A DNA stretch of 5,429 nt from an uncultured bacterium (GTDB taxonomy: Bacteria > Planctomycetota > Phycisphaerae > Phycisphaerales > SM1A02): contig CAIOTP010000278.1 in the NCBI GenBank assembly GCA_903861235.1, forward strand, positions 1-5,429, written 5' to 3'. Shown piece by piece: positions 1-5,429 of this stretch. The notes beneath the pieces were generated by a model, which was not told the origin of the DNA, made no database searches, and was given only the letters and a program-made list of their open reading frames with translations. Each line of letters begins with the position of its first letter. The stretch's first letter is position 1. The position numbers and the translations under genes were made by a program.

Positions 1-1841
1 GCGACGGCGCGGAGCAGGGCTTCGAGCCCGAGCCGATCCGGGAGCAGCGGACGAGTCACGTGGTGGTGCCCCAGGTGCCGGACGCCGTGGCCTTCGACCT
101 TCGGAGGCTGGGGGACCGCGTGCCGGGCGTGGTCGAGGTGGTGGACGGCACCCGCCGCGTGCGCCCGTGGAACGAGGCGGATGTGACCATCGACGGCACC
201 ACGCTGCCCGCGCCGCTGCGGCGCGCAGGACCCGTGACCGTGCACGTGGATGGCGTCTTCGACCACCTGCTGGGGTCGGTGCGCGACGAACTCTGGGCCG
301 AGGACGTGAAGCGTCGGCCCTTCAACCGTGACGACGGCACGGTGGACCCGGGCGGCTACGGACCCTCGCCGGACTCGGTGGGTTCCCGCGGGCTCGAGCG
401 AGCCTACGAGCCGTGGCTGCGCGGCGAGCGCGGGCAGTTGAGGGTTCAGCTGGATTCGGGTGAGACCGAGCGCGTGGATCCGAAGCCCGGGCGGAACCTG
501 AATCTCACCTTCGACGCCTCCCTGCAGGCTCGCGTGCAGGCGATCCTCAATCCGGACCTGGGCCTGACCCGCATCCAGCCCTGGCAACACGGCGGCAAGC
601 CGCTGCCGCTGCCCGACGGCACGCGGCTGGCCAGCGCGGCGGTGGTGATCGATGTGGCCTCGGGCGAGGTGCTGGCCATGGGCTCCTGGCCCACCCAGGC
701 GGACGCCAAGGACCTGACGCCGGAGGAGCGCGTGCGGCTGGTGCCCGGGCTCGATCGCGCGGCGCAGGCCGTGTATCCGCCGGGCTCCATCGTGAAGCCG
801 CTGGTCTATGCCGGTGCGGTGGCCAAGGGCAGGCTTTCGCCCGGCGCGGCCTTCGACTGCAACGGCCACTACTTTCCCGAACTGAAGGACAAGGCCCGTT
901 GCTGGATCTGGCGCCCCGAGCACGGCATGGCCACGCATTCGAGCCAGCTCGGTGGGGCCGTCTCCGTGGAGGAGGCGCTTTCGCGCAGCTGCAACATCTA
1001 CTTCTTCTCCGTGGCGCAGCGCATGGGCCTCAGGTCCCTGGTGGAGTGGTACCGCGAGCTGGGCATGGGCCGTCCACTGGGCACGGGCCTTCAGGGTCCG
1101 GGCGAGACGGCGGGCGGCGAGAGCGTGGGGCTGCTTCCAGGCGAAGAGGACCTCTCCCGCCTGGAGTCCCGGCGCGACGCCTTCACGCCGATCATCCTGG
1201 GCATCGGGCAGGGGCCGCTGGCGTGGACGCCGCTGCAGGCCGCCAACGCCTACGCCACGCTGGCCCGCGGCGGGGAACTTCGGGATGCGCGGATCGTGCG
1301 CGACGACGCGGCGCTTCCGCCCGACCGCCGAAGCGGCTCGCTCCGCATCCCGGAGGAAGCTCGGCGTCGCGCGCTCGAAGGACTGCGGATGGCGGTGGAG
1401 AGCCGCTCCGGCACGGCGCACCACCTGAAGTACGGCGATGGAACGGCCGAGGCGATCTTCGAGGTGCCCGGCGTGCAGGTGCGCGGCAAGAGCGGCACGG
1501 CGCAGGCCCCTCCGCTGAACCTGGACCTGGATGGTGACGGCCGTGCGGAGCGATCCCTGAAGGGCATGGACCACTCCTGGTTCGTGGGCCTGGTGTCCGA
1601 TCGCGGCGACGCGGCGCCCCGCTACGCGGTGGCGGTGCTGGTGGAGTACGGCGGCAGCGGCGGCAAGACGGCGGGGCCGGTGGCCGAGCAGGTGATCCAC
1701 GCCCTGGCGGACGAGGGCTACCTGGGCGAGTCCGGCGACGAGCCCAGGGGCGGCAAACGCGGATCGCGGCGCACGCCCAAGCAGCGGATGCCCGCCGGTG
1801 ACGAGCCGGGGCCGCCGGACTCGGAGGACCCCGAGGCATGA
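1..1841 (+). CDS. mrdA: Penicillin-binding protein 2, class B peptidoglycan transpeptidase (5' truncated by window edge)
   Basis: This enzyme cross-links peptidoglycan peptides in the periplasm and partners the SEDS polymerase encoded next to it. The frame is open to the left edge (first full codon at 3). The GTG at 60 is an unlikely start: it has no Shine-Dalgarno, and the usual N-terminal membrane anchor is absent, so that part must lie upstream. Counting residues from position 60, the dimerisation-domain end reads GSRGLERAYEPWLRGERG, followed by the transpeptidase domain. All three catalytic motifs are intact: SIVK (Ser243, Lys246; Ser codon at 786), SCN (310-312) and KSGT (477-480). The family signatures IGQGPLAWTPLQ and GEVLAMGSWP are also present. 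Oddities are a Cys267/Cys281/His288/Cys311 set, a DLDGDG motif at 489-494, and a charged, Gly/Pro-rich tail from about 556. The stop overlaps the next start (ATGA). PBP2 is preferred to FtsI because of the RodA neighbour, but an FtsI-type role is not excluded. Confidence 0.93.
   Translation, partial: DGAEQGFEPEPIREQRTSHVVVPQVPDAVAFDLRRLGDRVPGVVEVVDGTRRVRPWNEADVTIDGTTLPAPLRRAGPVTVHVDGVFDHLLGSVRDELWAEDVKRRPFNRDDGTVDPGGYGPSPDSVGSRGLERAYEPWLRGERGQLRVQLDSGETERVDPKPGRNLNLTFDASLQARVQAILNPDLGLTRIQPWQHGGKPLPLPDGTRLASAAVVIDVASGEVLAMGSWPTQADAKDLTPEERVRLVPGLDRAAQAVYPPGSIVKPLVYAGAVAKGRLSPGAAFDCNGHYFPELKDKARCWIWRPEHGMATHSSQLGGAVSVEEALSRSCNIYFFSVAQRMGLRSLVEWYRELGMGRPLGTGLQGPGETAGGESVGLLPGEEDLSRLESRRDAFTPIILGIGQGPLAWTPLQAANAYATLARGGELRDARIVRDDAALPPDRRSGSLRIPEEARRRALEGLRMAVESRSGTAHHLKYGDGTAEAIFEVPGVQVRGKSGTAQAPPLNLDLDGDGRAERSLKGMDHSWFVGLVSDRGDAAPRYAVAVLVEYGGSGGKTAGPVAEQVIHALADEGYLGESGDEPRGGKRGSRRTPKQRMPAGDEPGPPDSEDPEA
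1823..1827 (+). promoter_or_regulatory. Shine-Dalgarno sequence for rodA
   Basis: GGAGG lies inside the last codons of the PBP2 gene, 10 nt before the ATG at 1838. It supports that ATG as the rodA start and translation coupled to the upstream gene through the ATGA overlap. Confidence 0.65.
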
Positions 1842-3028
1842 GCACGGCGTCCACCCAGAGCCTGACGGCGGTGGGACCCGGCGTGGCGCTCACGGGGCGA
1901 GCGGCCGGAGGCTTCGCGTGGGCGCACCCAGGCTGGGTTCCCGTGCTGGCGGCCGCGGCGCTGAGCCTGTGGGGGGTGCTCTCGATCGCCACGACCGATC
2001 CGGCCATGGCCAGGAAGCAGGCCGTGTTCGCGGTCCTGGGCGTGTTCGCCGCCGCGGCCACCTGCGTGCCGCGCGTGAAGGTGATCCGTGCCGCGGCGTG
2101 GCCGCTCTGGTGGGCCAGCCTGGGTCTGCTGGTCTTCGTGCTGATCCCGGGGCTGCCGGAGTGGCTCGTGCGACCCAAGAACGGGGCGCGACGCTGGATC
2201 AGCCTGGGACTGTTCGAGTTCCAGCCCAGCGAGCTGGCCAAGGTGGCCACGGTGATGACCCTGGCGATCTGGCTCCGCGCCGGGGAGCGGCTCCGGAGCA
2301 TCGTGGGCTTCGCCACGCCGTTCCTGCTGGCGGCGCCGCCCATGTTCCTGATCCTGATCGAGCCTGACCTGGGGACCGCCATGATGATCGCACCGGCCGT
2401 GCTGGCCATGGTGATCGCCGCGGGGGCCCGCAAGCGGCATGTGCTGGCGCTGGTGCTGGGCACGCTGCTGCTGGCCCCGGCCAGCTATCCCTTCCTGAAG
2501 GCCCACCAGCGCGACCGTGTGGACGCCCTGGTGGCGCAATGGATGGGCGACGACCGCTATGTCCGCGACATCGGGTTCCAGGCCGACCGCGCCATGACGC
2601 TTGCCGGTGCGGGCGGCTTCGCGGGCGTGGGCCGGGAGCAGGCGAAGTCGTTGGTGCACCACAATCACCTGCCCGAGGACCACAACGACATGATCTTCGC
2701 CGTCATCTGCTGTCGCTGGGGGTTCCTGGGCGGACTGTTCACCTGGGTGCTGGGGCTGGCCTACGTGGGGGGATGCCTGCTGGTGGCCATGCTGGCTCGT
2801 GAGCCCTTCACGCGGCTGGTGGCCACCGGCCTGGCGGGCATCTTCGCGGCGCAGCTCTTCATCAACACCGGCATGACGCTGGGGGTGATGCCCATCACGG
2901 GCGTCACGCTGCCCTTCATCAGCTACGGCGGCAGCAGTCTGGTGGCCATGTGGATCAGCACCGGCCTGCTCTTCAACCTGGCCATGCGCCGCCCTCGCGG
3001 TTCGGAGCGACTGGAGGTGGTGTCGTGA
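1838..3028 (+). CDS. rodA: SEDS-family peptidoglycan glycosyltransferase, RodA/FtsW type
   Basis: This integral membrane enzyme polymerises lipid II into glycan strands and works with its cognate class B PBP. At 396 aa it has the family's length, with about ten hydrophobic segments (for example residues 32-52, 61-78, 86-104, 182-197, 201-220, 285-319, 325-350, 358-382) after a roughly 30-residue N-terminal stretch. Visible SEDS signatures are NGARRW (115-120), QPSE (129-132), EPDLGTA (175-181), HLPEDHND (277-284) and TLPFISYGGSS (357-367). Asp284 aligns with the catalytic Asp of the usual HTDF motif, here HNDM. The usual acidic pair seven to nine residues later (AEE or GEE before WG/LG) reads Cys291-Cys292-Arg293, which is atypical. 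The ATG overlaps the PBP2 stop (ATGA), and the stop overlaps the rsmG start (GTGA). The linked PBP2-type gene favours RodA over FtsW, although the two paralogues are hard to separate by sequence alone. Confidence 0.93.
   Translation: MSTASTQSLTAVGPGVALTGRAAGGFAWAHPGWVPVLAAAALSLWGVLSIATTDPAMARKQAVFAVLGVFAAAATCVPRVKVIRAAAWPLWWASLGLLVFVLIPGLPEWLVRPKNGARRWISLGLFEFQPSELAKVATVMTLAIWLRAGERLRSIVGFATPFLLAAPPMFLILIEPDLGTAMMIAPAVLAMVIAAGARKRHVLALVLGTLLLAPASYPFLKAHQRDRVDALVAQWMGDDRYVRDIGFQADRAMTLAGAGGFAGVGREQAKSLVHHNHLPEDHNDMIFAVICCRWGFLGGLFTWVLGLAYVGGCLLVAMLAREPFTRLVATGLAGIFAAQLFINTGMTLGVMPITGVTLPFISYGGSSLVAMWISTGLLFNLAMRRPRGSERLEVVS
3013..3017 (+). promoter_or_regulatory. Shine-Dalgarno sequence that fixes the rsmG start
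   Basis: GGAGG sits 7 nt before the GTG at 3025. This selects 3025 over the in-frame GTG at 2950, which would lie deep inside rodA's last membrane segment and add 25 unrelated residues. Confidence 0.75.
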
Positions 3029-3762
3029 GCCGAGCGGGCAAGCCCACGGCCGACTTCGTCCGCACGCTGGCCGAGCAGCACATCGAGCTCGATCCTGGCG
3101 ACGAGGACCGGCTGGCGGTGCATCTGGACGCGCTGCTGGAGGCCAACGAGCGATTCAACCTGACGGCGGTGCGCGATCCTGAGCAGGCCTGGGTGCGGCA
3201 TGTGGCGGACAGCCTGTCGCTGGTGCCCTTCGTGGCCGAGGCGGGGGTGCGCGAAGCGCTGGACCTGGGCTCCGGCGGCGGCTTCCCCGGCATTCCGCTG
3301 GCCATCGCCATGCCCGAGGTGCAGTGGACGCTCGTGGAGAGCGTGGGCAAGAAGGCCCGCTTCCTGCAGGAGACGATCGAGCGGCTGGGACTGGCGAACG
3401 TCCGCGTGCAGCAGGCGCGGGCCGAGGATCTGGCCGCCTTCAAGACCGGCGTGCGTGAGCAGATGGATGCGGTGGTGTGCCGCGCGGTGGGCGGTCTGGC
3501 CTCGCTGGTGGAGCTGGCCGTGCCGCTGCTGAAGGTGGACGGCCTGCTGCTGGCCATCAAGGGCGAGAAGGCGCCCGAGGAGATCGCCGCCGCGACGCGG
3601 GCTCTGCGGGAGCTGCACGCCGAGGTCGCGGCGACGCATCGCACGCCCACCGGCACGGTGGTGGCGGTGCGCAAGCTGGCGAAGACCTCTCGGCTGTATC
3701 CACGCGGGCAGGGGCTCCCGGCACGGAAGCCCCTGGGTGGCGACGCGGACAAGGCGTCCTGA
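3025..3762 (+). CDS. rsmG: 16S rRNA (guanine-527 N7)-methyltransferase RsmG (GidB)
   Basis: This cytoplasmic SAM-dependent enzyme makes m7G527 in the 530 loop of 16S rRNA. Loss of RsmG gives low-level streptomycin resistance in several bacteria. From the GTG at 3025 the protein is 245 aa, slightly longer than the usual 205-240. Signatures in order are NERFNLTAV (41-49), RHVADSLSL (58-66, matching the family's H..DSL), the SAM motif I DLGSGGGFPGIPLAI (80-94), LVESVGKKARFL (103-114, with the characteristic KK), LGLANV followed by an Arg-rich stretch (121-132), CRAVGGL (152-158), LLLAIKG (174-180) and the terminal LYPRGQGLPARKPLG. The start codon overlaps the rodA stop (GTGA) and follows a strong Shine-Dalgarno, so it should be translated with rodA. 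rsmG is more often beside mnmG or parAB, so a place behind a wall-synthesis pair is a less common context. Confidence 0.95.
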   Translation: MSRAGKPTADFVRTLAEQHIELDPGDEDRLAVHLDALLEANERFNLTAVRDPEQAWVRHVADSLSLVPFVAEAGVREALDLGSGGGFPGIPLAIAMPEVQWTLVESVGKKARFLQETIERLGLANVRVQQARAEDLAAFKTGVREQMDAVVCRAVGGLASLVELAVPLLKVDGLLLAIKGEKAPEEIAAATRALRELHAEVAATHRTPTGTVVAVRKLAKTSRLYPRGQGLPARKPLGGDADKAS

Positions 3763-3813
3763 GATTCCGCCTGCCTGTGGACATGGAGCACCGTCGCGTG
3801 CTTCAATGCGGGC
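3763..3813 (+). promoter_or_regulatory. Intergenic gap with candidate extended -10 promoter for the rhodanese gene
   Basis: This 51-bp gap holds TGGACA at 3778-3783 (5 of 6 with TTGACA). After an 18-bp spacer comes TTCAAT at 3802-3807 (4 of 6 with TATAAT), preceded by TGc, an extended -10 element. The expected transcription start falls on or next to the ATG at 3814. There is no Shine-Dalgarno before that ATG and no hairpin with a T-run, so no terminator for the upstream operon is visible. This is pattern matching only. Confidence 0.45.
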
Positions 3814-4413
3814 ATGAGCACCCTCCCCGTCGCCCCGGTCGCGTCCGCCTCCCTGGCCCCGGCGGAAGCGGCGCGGCTGGTCGCGGAGGGCCGAGCCAGC
3901 ATCGTGGATGTGCGCGAGCCGGACGAGCACCGTCGTGAGCATGTGGCCGGCGCCGCGCTGCACCCCACCTCGGCGTTCTCGGTGAGCGGCTTTCCGGCCG
4001 CCATGCCCGGCCGTGAGCTGCTGGTCATGTGCCGCTCCGGCGGGCGTGCAGGCAAGGTGACCGAGGCCATGCGCGCCTCGGGCCGCGGCGATGTCCGTCT
4101 GATCGAGGGCGGCCTGAGCGGCTGGTCGCAGGCCGGGCTGCCCGTGGTGCGCGACGCGTCGGCTCCGCTGCCCATGATGCGGCAGGTCATGATCACCGTG
4201 GGCACCATGCTCCTGGGTCTGACCGTGCTCGCATGGCAGGTCAGCCCCTGGTTCCTGGCGGCCATCGGTGCCGTGTCGTGCGGTCTGCTCTTCGCGGGCG
4301 TGACCGGCATCTGCGCATTGGCCGGCCTGCTCTCCCGCATGCCGTGGAACCGCGTGAAGCCCGTGACCGCGTCCGGTTCCTGTGCCACGGGCGGCGGTCG
4401 CTGCGCCCGCTAG
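3814..4413 (+). CDS. Membrane-anchored rhodanese-like sulfurtransferase (YgaP-type: rhodanese plus DUF2892)
   Basis: This is a 199-aa protein of probable persulfide or sulfane-sulfur transfer function at the cytoplasmic membrane; the physiological substrate is unknown. Residues about 14-112 form one rhodanese domain. It begins with LAPAEAARLV, then DVREPDEHRREHVAGA (32-47), and has the active-site loop CRSGGR (73-78, nucleophile Cys73 at 4030-4032), then EGGLSGWSQAGLPV. Residues about 123-179 match the small two-helix membrane domain found in E. coli YgaP: hydrophobic segments near 125-142 and 146-172, ending GICALAGLLSRMPWN. Additional cysteines are Cys156 and Cys167 in the second helix and Cys190 and Cys197 in a Gly-rich tail. 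ATG 3814 is the only ATG, GTG or TTG in frame after the preceding stop and before the domain, so the start is secure despite lacking a Shine-Dalgarno. No specific gene name is assigned because orthology to ygaP is not shown. Confidence 0.88.
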   Translation: MSTLPVAPVASASLAPAEAARLVAEGRASIVDVREPDEHRREHVAGAALHPTSAFSVSGFPAAMPGRELLVMCRSGGRAGKVTEAMRASGRGDVRLIEGGLSGWSQAGLPVVRDASAPLPMMRQVMITVGTMLLGLTVLAWQVSPWFLAAIGAVSCGLLFAGVTGICALAGLLSRMPWNRVKPVTASGSCATGGGRCAR

Positions 4414-4416
4414 TCT
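4411..4416 (+). promoter_or_regulatory. Candidate -10 element (TAGTCT) for a leaderless helicase transcript
   Basis: TAGTCT fits the TANNNT -10 pattern, ends 6 nt before the GTG at 4423 and includes the TAG stop of the rhodanese gene. No convincing -35 hexamer lies at 16-18 bp upstream, and no Shine-Dalgarno is present in the 9-bp gap. The same 6-nt offset is seen before the rhodanese gene. The call is weak on its own. Confidence 0.35.
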
Positions 4417-4422
4417 CGCCTC

Positions 4423-5429
4423 GTGGCCCTCCATGCCGAAGCCGTCCTGAGCGACACCGGTCCGCTGGCGCGGCGGCTTCCCGAGTACGAGTGCCGCCCG
4501 CAGCAGCTGGAGATGGCCCGCCTGGTCGAGGACACCCTTGGCCGTTCCGGACGGCTCATGGTGGAGGCCGGCACCGGCGTGGGCAAGAGCTTCGCCTACC
4601 TGATCCCGGCCATCCGCCGCATCGTGGAGAACCGCGAGCGCGTGGTGGTGGCCACCCACACCATCAGCCTGCAGGAGCAGCTGATCGAGAAGGACGTTCC
4701 GCTGCTTCGCGCCATCGCCGCCGACGAGTTCAGCGCCGTGCTGGTGAAGGGGCGCAACAACTACCTGAGCCTTCGCCGCCTGCGGCTGGCCAGTCAGCGG
4801 CAGGATCGCCTCTTCCCGGACGAGGAGGAGCGGCACGCCCTGCACCAGCTCGAGGACTGGGCCATGGAGACGCGGGACGGCTCGCTGGCCTCGCTGCCGG
4901 TCCAGCCCACGCACTCCGTGTGGGAGCAGGCGCAGAGCGACGCCCACAACTGCATGGGCCGCCGCTGCCCCACCTACGACAAGTGCTTCTATCAGGCGGC
5001 TCGGCGTCGCATGGAGAACGCCGACCTGCTCATCTGCAACCACGCGCTGTTCTTCAGCGACCTCGCCCTTCGATCGCGAGGCCGGGGCTTCCTGCCCGAC
5101 TACCGGCACGTGATCCTGGACGAGGCGCACGAGATCGAGGACGTGGCCAGCGAGCACTTCGGCATGAAGTTCTCCGAGTCCGGCGTCCGCCACCTGCTGC
5201 GGGCGCTGCTGGCCAGCGGCGGCCGGGGTTTCCTGCCGCACCTCCGGGTGCGCGGCGGCACCGAGACCCGCGTGGACCGGGCGTTGCGCCAGGTGGAGAC
5301 GTGCGAGCACGCGCTGGAGGGGTTGGCCTCGGATCTCTGGCAGCTCGCCCGGGGCTCGGACGAGAGCGGCAGCGGCGGCGAGCGACGCGTGGCGGGGCCG
5401 GACGCGGTGGCCGATCCGCTCAGCGGTCC
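4423..5429 (+). CDS. dinG: DinG-family ATP-dependent DNA helicase (XPD-like, superfamily 2), 3' truncated by window edge
   Basis: This is the N-terminal 335 residues of a helicase of the DinG/YoaA/XPD group, 5'-3' DNA helicases used in repair and in resolving unusual structures. Visible motifs are the Q-motif region YECRPQQLEMA (22-32), Walker A EAGTGVGKS (48-56, Lys55), motif Ia VVVATHTISLQEQL (74-87), KGRNNYLSLRRL (109-120), and a cysteine group C-x4-C-x5-C at 177, 182 and 188. These are followed by ICNHALFFSDLALR (204-217) and the Walker B DEAH box (233-236). The cysteine spacing matches the last three Fe-S ligands of E. coli DinG. The first ligand position, normally NYLC, is Ser116 here, and a further Cys205 lies just before NHAL. 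GTG 4423 is the only ATG, GTG or TTG start between the previous stop and the Q motif, 9 bp after the rhodanese gene. The second ATPase half (motifs III-VI) lies beyond the window. Confidence 0.9.
   Translation, partial: MALHAEAVLSDTGPLARRLPEYECRPQQLEMARLVEDTLGRSGRLMVEAGTGVGKSFAYLIPAIRRIVENRERVVVATHTISLQEQLIEKDVPLLRAIAADEFSAVLVKGRNNYLSLRRLRLASQRQDRLFPDEEERHALHQLEDWAMETRDGSLASLPVQPTHSVWEQAQSDAHNCMGRRCPTYDKCFYQAARRRMENADLLICNHALFFSDLALRSRGRGFLPDYRHVILDEAHEIEDVASEHFGMKFSESGVRHLLRALLASGGRGFLPHLRVRGGTETRVDRALRQVETCEHALEGLASDLWQLARGSDESGSGGERRVAGPDAVADPLSG

Noticed and set aside
60..62. GTG at 60 as the true start of the PBP gene
   Set aside because: The frame stays open to the left edge with coding-like codons, there is no Shine-Dalgarno, and a start here would leave the protein without its N-terminal membrane anchor.
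899..1537. Second + strand open frames inside the PBP gene (899-1537 and 952-1428)
   Set aside because: They are out-of-frame shadows of the transpeptidase domain with Arg/Ala/Gly-rich translations and no recognisable domain.
1726..1841. Charged Gly/Pro-rich tail of the PBP as a separate functional domain
   Set aside because: It is a short low-complexity stretch, first basic then acidic, with no motif. Such tails are common at the C-terminus of class B PBPs.
2950..3024. Upstream GTG (2950) as a longer start for rsmG
   Set aside because: It would add 25 residues with no RsmG similarity. The GTG at 3025 has a GGAGG at 7 nt and forms a GTGA overlap with the rodA stop.
4388..4409. Inverted repeat CGGGCG / CGCCCG as a terminator after the rhodanese gene
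   Set aside because: The stem is only 6 bp with a 10-nt loop, lies within the coding sequence and is not followed by a T-run. GC-rich coding DNA produces such repeats by chance.
2923..5310. A 795-codon open frame on the - strand, with other long antisense frames at 1192-2463, 1718-2683 and 2973-4388
   Set aside because: These lie opposite genes with clear family motifs. Their translations are His/Arg/Gly/Ala-rich without domain signatures, as expected from antisense of high-GC coding DNA.

Overview
This is a very GC-rich window (about 70% G+C by eye) that is almost entirely protein-coding. All five genes are on the + strand: a class B penicillin-binding protein (PBP2/mrdA type, 5' end outside the window), a SEDS glycosyltransferase (RodA/FtsW type), the 16S rRNA methyltransferase RsmG, a membrane-anchored rhodanese of the YgaP type, and a DinG-family (XPD-like) DNA helicase whose 3' end is outside the window. 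I see no RNA genes, mobile elements, CRISPR arrays, large repeats or convincing terminators.

The genes come in two groups. The first is compact: PBP2 and rodA overlap as ATGA, and rodA and rsmG overlap as GTGA. Each internal start has a GGAGG Shine-Dalgarno sequence, so the three are probably cotranscribed and translationally coupled. PBP2 plus RodA is the standard transpeptidase/polymerase pair of the cell-elongation machinery, so the organism makes peptidoglycan. RsmG modifies the ribosome and looks like a passenger in this operon. After a 51-bp gap comes the second group, the rhodanese gene and the helicase gene, 9 bp apart. Both lack a Shine-Dalgarno sequence. Each has a -10-like hexamer exactly 6 nt before its start codon, which suggests leaderless transcripts.

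The organism is a high-GC, Gram-negative-type bacterium. The wording of the helicase, the -10-before-start pattern and the base composition fit a Phycisphaerae-like member of the Planctomycetota, but this is impression, not proof. Other high-GC phyla are possible.

I found no undescribed multi-gene system. The points worth a second look are at residue level. The SEDS protein has lost the conserved acidic pair just after its catalytic aspartate. The helicase has Ser at the first Fe-S cysteine position and an extra Cys further on. The PBP has a Cys/Cys/His/Cys set around its active site that could bind zinc, and a DLDGDG motif next to its KSGT motif.
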